Below are positions 56,932 to 64,000 of a stretch of 64,000 nucleotides of DNA, in pieces. The notes under the pieces were generated by a model. It was given only the letters and a program-made list of their open reading frames with translations. It did not search any database and was not told where the DNA came from. Position numbers and translations under genes: made by a program. The DNA is from Prevotella sp. E9-3 (GTDB lineage: Bacteria > Bacteroidota > Bacteroidia > Bacteroidales > Bacteroidaceae). Every line of letters begins with the position of its first letter. Position 1 is the first letter of the stretch. The DNA lies in contig NZ_CP091786.1 of NCBI RefSeq assembly GCF_022024015.1, forward strand, positions 3,038,001-3,102,000. The letters run 5' to 3'.

Positions 56932-57867
56932 TTACAGTAGTCTCACACTTTGGTGACGGTTTCGTCCTTTCTTGAAAAGGTTCAAATCGGTCTGATACCC
57001 GATGAGCAGTTCGTGGCTGCCATTACCAAGACTAATGCCATTGGTGTAGGCCTCGTAGCTGTAACCAATACTGATGCCGTGGAAGTCACCTCCTATGAAC
57101 ACCGTAACCGAATTAGTAGGACTGTAGCCCACACCTGCGTACATCCGGCGTTTCTCATACTGGTAGGTCAAGCGTGTGGTTATATCGGCCCTATAGCCAA
57201 CCCCATCAGAACGACCCATCACAGACGGTTGTATTGAAAGAAACGGATTTCTCAATCGAATATTGCCTCCAGCAGTAAAATAATACGTTGGCGACACCTC
57301 CAGTTCGTTGGTTTCGCCCAGTTCTACAGTAGGATTCAGGGCATGCTGAACCGATGCTCCTACATACCATGTTTTATGATTATAGTACAATCCGGCGCCG
57401 AGGTCAAAGGCCGATCCAGTCATCTCTGAGGTGGAGAAGGCATTATCGCTGGCTACTTCCAAGTCCAGTTTCGAACCGTCAAAATTCTCACCCAGCATCG
57501 AGCCTTGCACGCCGATGTTCAGCACACCGCCAAAGAGTTTCTGCTTGTAGGCATATTGCAGCGTCAGACTATTGTGGGAGAAAAGACCAATCTTGTCGTT
57601 CATAAACCGCAAGCCCACTCCATGATACGCCCCAAAGAGATAGAAAGGCATATCAGCCGAAGCATACATGGTTTTCGGATTGTTCTCAAAACCTGTCATC
57701 GTGGTGTTATAAGCCACATTGACATTGATTTTCTCCTGTTTGCCCACAGCTGCGGGATTAAACGAAGTCTCCATCGCCCAGTAATGACTGAACGACGGAT
57801 CGTACTGCGCACTAACTTTTACGGCAGCTAACGACAGTATTAACAGCAGAAAGCCTTTTCTTAACAC
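56932..57867 (-). CDS. porP: T9SS membrane protein PorP/SprF family
   Basis: A 311-residue outer-membrane protein of the PorP/SprF family. The signal peptide (MLRKGFLLLILSLAAVKVSA) is followed by the family N-terminus (QYDPSFSHYWAMETSFNPAAVGK) and alternating beta strands, ending in LLIGYQTDLNLF and a basic tail. The start is a GTG (57865-57867); an in-frame TAA two codons upstream rules out a longer form. It is the first gene of the leftward porP-K-L-M-N cluster. The upstream gap of 711 bp holds composite element copy 2; no clear -7 box was found just ahead of it. Confidence 0.88.
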   Translation of the reverse strand: MLRKGFLLLILSLAAVKVSAQYDPSFSHYWAMETSFNPAAVGKQEKINVNVAYNTTMTGFENNPKTMYASADMPFYLFGAYHGVGLRFMNDKIGLFSHNSLTLQYAYKQKLFGGVLNIGVQGSMLGENFDGSKLDLEVASDNAFSTSEMTGSAFDLGAGLYYNHKTWYVGASVQHALNPTVELGETNELEVSPTYYFTAGGNIRLRNPFLSIQPSVMGRSDGVGYRADITTRLTYQYEKRRMYAGVGYSPTNSVTVFIGGDFHGISIGYSYEAYTNGISLGNGSHELLIGYQTDLNLFKKGRNRHQSVRLL

Positions 57868-57976
57868 AATTTACAAAACGTATTACTTTTCATTTTATTG
57901 TGCCAGCCCAATATTGGATAACAGATTAAGGAAAAAAAAGACCAATTTTGCCTATTTTTTACATGCTTAATCGGGC

Positions 57977-58438
57977 TCAAAACTCGCGCCAAATTCACCA
58001 AACGGAAAGTGGGTCGGAAATACGCGAGTTTTGAAGAGTTTGAACTATTTTTAGAACTGTCTGAATATCAAACAGTTGTACAAATATCGATATTCTTCTG
58101 ATACACTTCTGTTGCAGAACTTCTATGATGCTGCAATGGTACTTCAGCTATACCGCAACTACCATTCAGCTATAATGCAACCACCATTCAGTTGCAATAC
58201 AACCACCGTTCAGTTGCAGTATAGCGGACATTCAGTTACAGTGAAAAATAAGTGCTACTTCACCATAGTAGTTAAGTCAATCCCATCCTATCAATAAAAA
58301 GTGCGCCAAAACATGCATTTTTCCAAGAAAAAGCAGGAAAAAAGTGGCAAAATCGGTATTTTTTCGCTTCATTCTATGGGGTAAGCCCCCACAATGAGGG
58401 GGCAAAACAAAGGCTTCCCGTTCTAGATTGAGATTTTT
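57977..58438 (+). repeat. Composite intergenic element, copy 2
   Basis: In the 711-bp gap between porP and a glycosyltransferase gene. In order: a 12-bp inverted repeat TCAAAACTCGCG/CGCGAGTTTTGA (57977-57988, 58023-58034) enclosing AATTCACCAA (57992-58001); a block of 22-bp repeats (58142-58243); and CCGTTCTAGATTG followed by nGATTTTT (58418-58438). The same three parts occur in the same order at 28.38-28.74 kb. No convincing gene lies here. Confidence 0.7.
58142..58243 (+). repeat. 22-bp direct repeats in composite element copy 2
   Basis: Four full 22-bp units (58142, 58164, 58186, 58208) and a 14-bp partial unit (58230-58243), all beginning nTTCAG and the first three ending in ACnACC. There are no unique spacers, so it is not a CRISPR array. 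The unit at 58164 shares CTATAnTGCAACCACC with the 28.57 kb unit. Confidence 0.85.
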
Positions 58439-58578
58439 ATTTGTCTTGATTTTCGAAAAAAGTAAGAGGAAAAACAAGAACAAAAAAGATGGAAAAAGAG
58501 GAGAAAAAGAAGCTTGAATGACTCTTAAACAAAGCGGCCACTCGGGCCATGCGTGTTCAGTGTGTTCCTGCAGGGTGT

Positions 58579-59742
58579 TCAGAGTCGCTCGTAGCCGTTG
58601 AGTTTCTCCGCCCAGGAGTAGTGGCGCAGCACCATGTCGTAGCCCTTGCGGCCCATGTCGCGTCTCAGCTCGGGGGCGCGCATGATCCTGAGACAGGCAT
58701 CGGCAAGGGCCTGTTCGCCGTCGCGGATGAGGCAGTTGTCGCCGTCGCGCAGTTCGGGTATGGCATGGGAGATGAGCGAGGTCATCACTACGGGTACGCC
58801 GCAACCCATGCCGACGAGGACTTTGTTCTGGATGCCCGCTGCCACGCGGATGGGGGCTACAAGGAGGCATGAGTCTTTGATGAAGCCTTCGAGGTCGTCG
58901 ACAAAACCCGTGATGATGATGTCGTCGGAGGCAAGAGTCTGGATGTTGCCGGGAGGGAGAGACCCCACGATGTAGAATTTTGCCGAGGGGCGTTCCTTTT
59001 TGATGAGCGGGAACACCTCGTTGGCGAAGTAGATGGCTGCATCCTGATTCTGCATGGAGCGCATGTTGCCCATGAAGCAGATTTTGTCGGTGTTATAGTG
59101 TTCGGGCAACGCCTCGAGGATGCCCACGCCGTTGCTGTGCAGGGTGAGGGAAGTGGCGTTCGGCTCTTTGGCCTTCAGATAATCGATGTCGGCCTGAGAC
59201 ACGAGTACCACCTTGGGGAAACGGCGCGTGACCTGGAGCTCGTACCTGGCGATGAGGCGCTGCTCCAGCATGTAAACGTATTTCAGCAGACCGACGCCTT
59301 CGGCTTTGGAGGAGAGCAGGTAGGTCTTCGACAGTGCATCGGTCATTTCGACAATGGTCTGCTTTTCCAAATGCAACTCACTGAGATAAGGCACCATACG
59401 CAGCAGGTGGGGAATGTAAAGGTCGGGCTTCTCCGTCTGAATTACTTTCCGGAAGAGTTTGCGGTAGGCGTTAGATGAGTAGTAACCGCACTGAATGGGT
59501 TTTCCAAAGAGAAAGTTGAAAGCCCCGACAAAAAGCGACACTATTCTGTTGCGCTTTACGAAATAGACCTTGTCATAAAGCACCTTTGCCTGAGCCACAG
59601 GAGGCTTAGCCCCGTCGGATAAGGACACGAGAATAAGTTTATGCCCCTGATGTTTAAGGTAGCGTGCTATCTCGTTGATGCGCAGTGCGTCGCCGCCAAA
59701 CTGCGGATAAGGAAATCGCGGAGTAAGTATGCAGATATTCAT
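58579..59742 (-). CDS. Glycosyltransferase family 4 protein
   Basis: A 387-residue GT-B enzyme opening MNICILTPRFPYPQFGGDALRINEIARYLKHQGH, a typical GT4 acceptor domain. The donor domain has ICFMGNMRSMQNQDAA and the region APIRVAAGIQNKVLVGMGCGVPVVMTS with the donor-binding Glu/Asn loop. Likely part of surface polysaccharide synthesis. It is the last gene of the cluster, separated by 252 bp from the previous gene; a -7 box at 59773-59780 could make it an independent transcript. Codon use is somewhat richer in GC than in its neighbours. Confidence 0.85.
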   Translation of the reverse strand: MNICILTPRFPYPQFGGDALRINEIARYLKHQGHKLILVSLSDGAKPPVAQAKVLYDKVYFVKRNRIVSLFVGAFNFLFGKPIQCGYYSSNAYRKLFRKVIQTEKPDLYIPHLLRMVPYLSELHLEKQTIVEMTDALSKTYLLSSKAEGVGLLKYVYMLEQRLIARYELQVTRRFPKVVLVSQADIDYLKAKEPNATSLTLHSNGVGILEALPEHYNTDKICFMGNMRSMQNQDAAIYFANEVFPLIKKERPSAKFYIVGSLPPGNIQTLASDDIIITGFVDDLEGFIKDSCLLVAPIRVAAGIQNKVLVGMGCGVPVVMTSLISHAIPELRDGDNCLIRDGEQALADACLRIMRAPELRRDMGRKGYDMVLRHYSWAEKLNGYERL

Positions 59743-59772
59743 AGGTCGTTATTGTCGCAGGGTTTTATGCTG

Positions 59773-59780
59773 CAAATATA
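59773..59780 (-). promoter_or_regulatory. Putative -7 box of the GT4 gene at 58579
   Basis: Minus-strand TATATTTG, 31 bp ahead of the ATG at 59742. No -33 TTG at the usual spacing. Confidence 0.4.
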
Positions 59781-59994
59781 GCCATTTTCCTAAAAAAAAC
59801 TGCATTATTTACAAAAAAAAGCAAAAAAACATGTAAATATGCGACTATTTTAAGACATTCGCTACAAGTAGCACACTGTGGTGGTAAGAGAAGCACGGAG
59901 TAAGTATGCGATCTTCATATTATACTATTTAACAATATGCATATTTGTAATATGAAGAGTAATAATGCTTTTGTCATTGGACATTTTCGACTGG

Positions 59995-61089
59995 TTATTG
60001 AAAAACATCCTCAAATGCTTTCACAGATGCTTCTTCAGAATAGAACTGTTCGTATATGCGTCGGGAGTAATTGTTGAAAAGTGGGATAGGAAATTGAATA
60101 TATTTGTTCAGACAGTTTATAAATTCTTTTTCATTGTTACATCTTCCACCTACTTTCTCTGCATCAAGACTATACCCTTCAAATGCCTCATCTGTTCCGA
60201 GTATATTTTTACCATACATAAGAGATTCGCAGGTTTTTACCTTCATTCCGCTTCCTGTGAAGATAGGAAGTACTATGAAGTCGGCTTCCAGGAAATACGG
60301 TTGCATGTCGGGCACATCACTGACAATCTCGATGTCATTGAACAGAGTATTGTTCTCTTTTAGCTTTGCCATTCCTTTCCCTACTATTTTTAGCCGGATG
60401 TTTACATGTGGCAGGACATTCTTTACAAACCACTCGATTCCCTGTACGTTTGGTGAGATATAACTTCCTATAAAAAGACATAAGGGCAGTGTTGAGGTAA
60501 TGGACTCCTTGTCAGGAACAATCTGTTGGCATTTATCTGCGAATGCGATAGGCACAATGATGTCGGCATCTCGTCCGTACATTTTATGGAGCATATCACT
60601 ATCGCGCTGGTTTAGCGTCAGCACCCTGTCAGCATACTTGCAACAATACTCGTCATTCTGTGCTGCACAATTTATGATAACTTTTCTAATTGGCATACGT
60701 TTTGACAGCGTGTGCTCATAGTACAGACTTTCCACATTGTGAAAATGTGCAATTACAGTACCTTTGTAGTGGTTTGCTTTAAGCTCTTTTGCTATGACGC
60801 CGAAGAGACTGGTGCTAAGAAATACATAGTCGTAGTCGTTTGCCCTCTTTACAATGTCTTTTACTTTCCATGGTGTCATACCATTGTAGTACCCGAATGG
60901 GAATACAAGTGCAGAGAGAATAATGTTCCAAATGCTTCGTTTCTTGTTTTCATCGTGCAGATATATAGTATCTACATTTTCCTTTCCGAGTATATGCTGT
61001 GCCATGGTGAGGTTGCGCTGGTTTGCAATACCACCTCCTTCCAGTATTCCGTTGTATTTTTTGAATATAACAAACAAAGCCCGTTTCAT
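59995..61089 (-). CDS. Glycosyltransferase family 4 protein
   Basis: A 364-residue GT-B enzyme: MKRALFVIFKKYNGILEGGGIANQRN (acceptor-domain opening), VIAHFHNVESLYYEH, the donor-domain block LPLCLFIGSYISPNVQGIEWFVKNVLP, and the end region LPIFTGSGMKVKTCESLMYGKNILGTDEAFEGY. It would add one sugar to a surface polysaccharide. Its ATG is only 6 bp from the stop of the truncated WbsX-like fragment, so it belongs to the same leftward transcript. GC content looks lower than that of the cluster's other genes, suggesting a separate origin. Confidence 0.83.
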   Translation of the reverse strand: MKRALFVIFKKYNGILEGGGIANQRNLTMAQHILGKENVDTIYLHDENKKRSIWNIILSALVFPFGYYNGMTPWKVKDIVKRANDYDYVFLSTSLFGVIAKELKANHYKGTVIAHFHNVESLYYEHTLSKRMPIRKVIINCAAQNDEYCCKYADRVLTLNQRDSDMLHKMYGRDADIIVPIAFADKCQQIVPDKESITSTLPLCLFIGSYISPNVQGIEWFVKNVLPHVNIRLKIVGKGMAKLKENNTLFNDIEIVSDVPDMQPYFLEADFIVLPIFTGSGMKVKTCESLMYGKNILGTDEAFEGYSLDAEKVGGRCNNEKEFINCLNKYIQFPIPLFNNYSRRIYEQFYSEEASVKAFEDVFQ

Positions 61090-61095
61090 GATGTC

Positions 61096-61305
61096 TTATT
61101 TATTGTTTATTGCCTTGTAAACAGCATCAAGCCATCCGTGTCCGAATTCCTGATCGGGTTCTACATAATTACCCTCTCCCCATTCGTTCCATGATTTCAG
61201 GATGACTATCTGATGTTCTGGCTCTTTATCCTTTATTAAAGAGAATGCCTGCATAATGTGTTGCTTAAACTTGTCAGGCGTTGCCCCAGTGTATATACCT
61301 GGAGT
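61096..61305 (-). pseudogene. C-terminal remnant of a WbsX-like (GH99-like) glycosyltransferase
   Basis: Only the last 69 residues of this protein remain in an open frame: GIYTGATPDKFKQHIMQA, then ILKSWNEWGEGNYVEP and DQEFGHGWLDAV. SWNEWGEGxYLEP-type sequence at the C-terminus is the hallmark of the WbsX family found in O-antigen and capsule loci. The catalytic N-terminal portion of about 270 residues is missing. Upstream, at about 61295-61305, the reading frame switches to that of a different gene (next entry), which looks like a deletion junction. Without its N-terminus and a start codon it should not be functional. Confidence 0.75.
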
Positions 61306-61370
61306 TTGGACCGTTCTATGATAGACCAGTCTTTCTGGTGCATGCAGGATATGAGTATGTCTATGGTCAT
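61236..61370 (-). pseudogene. N-terminal remnant of a second glycosyltransferase
   Basis: An ATG at 61368-61370 overlaps the TGA of the preceding GT2 gene as ATGA, the standard translational coupling in this operon. It encodes MTIDILISCMHQKDWSIIERSKLQ, which resembles the start of GT2-like proteins of surface-glycan loci (a V/I-D-I-L-[IV]-S-C-M-x-Q-x-D opening). After residue 24 the similarity stops and the frame runs into the WbsX remnant out of phase, ending at TAA 61236-61238 after 44 residues. Both fragments are thus parts of larger genes joined by a deletion. Confidence 0.65.
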
Positions 61371-62275
61371 GATTTCGTTGAGTATTCTTTATACATTTTT
61401 TTAAGCTCGTTTCTGAACCCTTTTAATTTGGCGAAGTCTGCTTCGTCCTGTCTGCCCAGCATCTTGCGTAGGTATGCTCTTACAAGCAGAGTTGTATTAA
61501 TCTGGAGGTATGTCCGAAGTGTTGCCAATGGGGAAAGTCCCTTCTTCCGGTGATGGTAGAGATCAACTTCGAGAAGTTTTTTTTCGTAGTCAACAGTTAG
61601 TTGGCGATGCTCCATGGGGTGTAGGTAGTGCAGATGTTTGTCGAAACGGAAGTGGTAACCGAAACGCTTTGCCAATCGGTAGTGTATATCGTCTTCTTCA
61701 CCATACATGAATACTTCTTCGTCGAACAGACCTGCAGCCTCGAACATTGATTTCCGGACAAAGAAACAAGAACCAGAGAAATACATCCAGCGCGGCAGGT
61801 ACAAGTCCATGCGAGTGCATAGTCCTGTAAGCAGGGTGCGCAGATAACCGTTCATCATCGTGGTGCACCAAAATGAGTTGTTGCTGGCACTGGTGGGGGT
61901 GTTCATCATTTTCATGCCGTACATGATGAGTTCCTTATCCGCCATGAATGCTCCCAATGGTTTACGGAAGAATGGTTCAAGAAGGCGCACGTCGGGATTC
62001 ATGATGAGGATGACGGGAGCTGTGGCGCGTCGGATGCCCACATTGTTGCCCTGTCCGTAACCGCCATTTTGTGTGTTCTCGATAAGGATGATGTCCTCGC
62101 CCCATTGCTGCTTTAGGCGCGCAAACATCGGCTCGGTCTCGTGGCTGCAGTTGTCCACGATGATGAGCTCGATATCCTCCTTGGGGATGTCGGCATAAGT
62201 TTGAATGGAATCCACGCAGTCGTAGATATCCTTCTCGGAGTTGTATGTGACTATGATTATGCTAACTTGCTTCAT
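61367..62275 (-). CDS. Glycosyltransferase family 2 protein (rhamnosyltransferase-like)
   Basis: A 302-residue GT-A enzyme. It begins VSIIIVTYNSEKDIYDCVDSI with IIVDNCSHE and the acidic motif MNPDVRLLEP, plus GGYGQGNNVGI and the C-terminal EEDDIHYRLAKRFGYHF, typical of rhamnosyl-like GT2 enzymes. It probably adds one sugar to a surface polysaccharide on the cytoplasmic face. Its ATG overlaps the stop of the GH16 gene (ATGA), as does its own TGA with the next start, so translation is coupled. Confidence 0.9.
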   Translation of the reverse strand: MKQVSIIIVTYNSEKDIYDCVDSIQTYADIPKEDIELIIVDNCSHETEPMFARLKQQWGEDIILIENTQNGGYGQGNNVGIRRATAPVILIMNPDVRLLEPFFRKPLGAFMADKELIMYGMKMMNTPTSASNNSFWCTTMMNGYLRTLLTGLCTRMDLYLPRWMYFSGSCFFVRKSMFEAAGLFDEEVFMYGEEDDIHYRLAKRFGYHFRFDKHLHYLHPMEHRQLTVDYEKKLLEVDLYHHRKKGLSPLATLRTYLQINTTLLVRAYLRKMLGRQDEADFAKLKGFRNELKKMYKEYSTKS

Positions 62276-63096
62276 GGCTTTTCTTTCAGTTTATAAACTC
62301 TAATCCAATCAATATCCATGTATGCAGGGAAAGTCTCAGGTTCCACACCGCTTGCCCATGACTTGGGAGGATATGTCTGCATGTCCATCATAATATGTGA
62401 CTCGATGCCGTAAGGAAACTGATTTTTGTATTCCTCCTTTTTCGGATAACGGAAAGTCTCTTTCCCGTTGACAGCGAAGATGAGCATATCGGGCAGAATC
62501 TCCACACTATAGATGTTGTACTTGTTGACTTTGATAGTAGGGGTGTGCTGTTGTTTCGGCTCGTACCAATTTTTCTGGTCTGCCAAAGTGTAGGCATTAT
62601 GTGCTGTCTGATAAACGAAATCGTTTCGGTCCACGTATTCCAAGAGGTCAATTTCCGTATATTTGGGGTTAGGATTCTCCCAGAGTTTTCTGTCCTCCGG
62701 CATCGTCCAGACGGCGGGCCAAGTGCCGATGGCTCCATGCAGACGCACACGCACTTCTATCTTACCATAGGTGAAGGTGCGTTTGCCTTCGGAGGTGACG
62801 CCTCCAGTAAGAAATGTGGCGGTGTCATTGGGTAAGATGCCCTTATTGTGTCTTGCATACAGACGTAGGCGCCCTTTGCCCACTTCGTACATCCTGTCGT
62901 CCGGAGTTAGGTTGCACAGGCTGCGTGCAGTGGGCATGCGCTTCATCTTGCTCCATATGCTATCGTTGATGGTTTTGCCGTTGAATTCATCATGCCAACT
63001 GAGTTCGTACCAGTCGTTACGGTCGGCAGTTTTCTGGGAGCAGGAACACAGAGTGCAGAAAAACAGACTTGTTAGTATTATTACGAATTCTTTCAT
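62272..63096 (-). CDS. GH16 family glycoside hydrolase, lipoprotein
   Basis: A 274-residue exported lipoprotein from the ATG at 63094-63096: signal peptide with lipobox LCS|C (about Cys19). The GH16 catalytic motif is Glu148-Ile-Asp150-Leu-Leu-Glu153, the beta-bulge ExDxxE type with nucleophile and acid/base glutamates present. Flanking family sequence is present as well (WPAVWTMPEDRKLW, ITGG-like TGGVTSEGKRTFTYGKIEVRV, YMDIDWIRVY). GH16 enzymes cleave beta-1,3/1,4-glucans or galactans. It overlaps the preceding GT2 gene by 4 bp, so it is a true member of this polysaccharide operon, perhaps trimming or releasing the polymer. Confidence 0.88.
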   Translation of the reverse strand: MKEFVIILTSLFFCTLCSCSQKTADRNDWYELSWHDEFNGKTINDSIWSKMKRMPTARSLCNLTPDDRMYEVGKGRLRLYARHNKGILPNDTATFLTGGVTSEGKRTFTYGKIEVRVRLHGAIGTWPAVWTMPEDRKLWENPNPKYTEIDLLEYVDRNDFVYQTAHNAYTLADQKNWYEPKQQHTPTIKVNKYNIYSVEILPDMLIFAVNGKETFRYPKKEEYKNQFPYGIESHIMMDMQTYPPKSWASGVEPETFPAYMDIDWIRVYKLKEKP

Positions 63097-64000
63097 AAAA
63101 GCTCTTTTTGTCGTTTTACCATTTCTTGCTCCATACGGCGATACCACAACAGATAATTGAGAATGGGCAAACGCCTGGCAGGAGTAAGCGGCATAATCTT
63201 GCATAGGAAGTGAGTGAGACGCATCTGCCATCTGAATAAATTGCCCCACAAAGGAGATAAAGATTGTATCAAGGACGCAAGATGCAGATTGTAATCCTTA
63301 TGGAATCCGGTGCGGGAAACCTTGACATAGAGAAACATGGCGCCGCGATAAAGTGCGTGGTCGTAGCGGTGTCTATAGCGCTGCTGAATAAGAGAATAAA
63401 AGCGTTTTGTGGCATAAAGATTGCTCTCGAAATGGGCCGCAGAGAGAATCTGCTTGGAGACAGAGCCTGTGCTGGCTGTGCGGTAGCCGTAGTCAGGGGC
63501 AAGGGTGGAATAGGCATAGTGCATACCACTTAGGATACATTCCAAATTGAATTGGGCGTCCTGAAGCGACAACAGATGTGTGTCCCAACTGATGCCGTAT
63601 TTCAGAAGTGAAGTGCGTCGGTAGATATTGTTCCAAACGATGAATGGCAAGGTGCGGGAGCAAAAAGCCTCAATGTCATCATTATATATTTGATAACCGT
63701 AGTTGAGTTTGTCGGGCTCTTGATGGAAAGCATTGTCGTAGTAAGTGCCGCTGCGGAATACCATGAAGTCCAGTTCGGGATGCTTGCTTAGTTCCTTCAC
63801 ACGCTGCTCCAGACAATATGGAGCCACATAGTCGTCGGAGTCGAAGAAAACAATGTATTCTCCTCGAGCCTGCTCAAAACCTATGTTACGACAGGTCTGG
63901 GCTCCCTTTGGCTCGCGTTCGCGCTGTATGATATTTATTCTCTTGTCTTGGGTGGCATATTGCTTAAGGGTTTCTTTTGTCTCTTCATCGGAACCATCAT
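63093..64000 (-). CDS. Glycosyltransferase family 2 protein (5' end beyond the window)
   Basis: At least 302 residues; the start lies outside the window. The visible N-terminal part begins inside the GT-A core: DGSDEETKETLKQY (the DDGS-type loop), ARNIGF-like CRNIGFEQARGEYIVFFDSDDYVAPYCLEQR with the catalytic DxD (FFDSDDY). The C-terminal half (DAQFNLECILSG, DYGYRTASTGSVS) fits capsule/O-antigen GT2 enzymes. It is the first visible gene of the leftward operon and overlaps the GH16 start by 4 bp. A GTG seen at 63827 is internal, not a start. Confidence 0.88.
   Translation of the reverse strand, partial: DGSDEETKETLKQYATQDKRINIIQREREPKGAQTCRNIGFEQARGEYIVFFDSDDYVAPYCLEQRVKELSKHPELDFMVFRSGTYYDNAFHQEPDKLNYGYQIYNDDIEAFCSRTLPFIVWNNIYRRTSLLKYGISWDTHLLSLQDAQFNLECILSGMHYAYSTLAPDYGYRTASTGSVSKQILSAAHFESNLYATKRFYSLIQQRYRHRYDHALYRGAMFLYVKVSRTGFHKDYNLHLASLIQSLSPLWGNLFRWQMRLTHFLCKIMPLTPARRLPILNYLLWYRRMEQEMVKRQKELL

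Noticed and set aside
58142..58243. 22-bp repeats as a CRISPR array
   Set aside because: There are no unique spacers of constant length and no cas genes in the window; the units are contiguous tandem repeats.
58277..58870. Pro/Arg/His-rich minus-strand open frame across the 3' end of the GT4 gene
   Set aside because: It overlaps the end of a convincing glycosyltransferase in another frame, and its composition (Arg/Pro-rich, then Phe-rich) is typical of a shadow frame.

Overview
This 64 kb window is chromosomal DNA from a member of the Bacteroidales, most like Prevotella or a relative (Prevotellaceae). The evidence is the set of core genes (rpoB, rpoC, EF-Tu, GltX, Mdh of Bacteroidetes type), a complete type IX secretion core (porP-K-L-M-N), Bacteroidetes -7 boxes (TAnnTTTG, often with TTG about 20 nt upstream) in front of many genes, weak or absent Shine-Dalgarno sequences, and secreted proteins with Prevotella-style C-terminal sorting tails. 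Species cannot be fixed from the sequence alone.

Layout. 1-2.6 kb: the end of an unknown gene, a beta-propeller lipoprotein with a CxxCH motif, and a BadF/GlcNAc-kinase-like ATPase. 2.68-4.37 kb: an intact IS4-family insertion sequence with 19-bp terminal repeats and an AATTT target duplication, lying between two small arrays of palindromes (three units each, 21-bp period). 4.5-9.8 kb: a large lipoprotein, a TGS-uridine kinase fusion and a Na/Pi cotransporter. 10-23.2 kb: one long leftward transcription unit: four tRNAs, tuf, tRNA-Trp, secE, nusG, rplKAJL, rpoB, rpoC, apparently driven by a promoter near 23.2 kb. 23.2-26 kb: hpf, xerC, rpsU and a membrane metallophosphoesterase. 26-36.5 kb: secreted and outer-membrane functions: GH92 mannosidase, HExxH metalloprotease, FadL-like porin, and a large BNR_4/LamG protein; two of these carry putative T9SS tails. 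36.6-47.9 kb: housekeeping: HD membrane phosphodiesterase, gltX, waaA, a radical SAM/SPASM enzyme paired with a tiny lipoprotein, a gamma-carbonic-anhydrase-like protein, mdh, an M24B aminopeptidase and a glycosyltransferase. 47.9-57.9 kb: priA, two paralogous outer-membrane barrels and the T9SS operon. 58.6-64 kb: a surface-polysaccharide glycosyltransferase operon with an embedded GH16 lipoprotein and a visible deletion scar; it continues past the window end.

How the parts fit: the T9SS genes would export the tailed enzymes at 28.9-31.2 and 33.2-36.5 kb; the polysaccharide cluster and waaA would build surface glycans or LPS. The most unusual features are non-coding: two diverged copies of a composite intergenic element (28.38-28.74 and 57.98-58.44 kb) sharing 22-bp repeats and flanking motifs; the paired palindrome arrays at 2.6 and 4.5 kb; 9-bp-period CTAG arrays in the ribosomal/RNA-polymerase operon; and the rSAM/lipoprotein pair of unknown product. 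All family assignments come from reading motifs; no database search was run.
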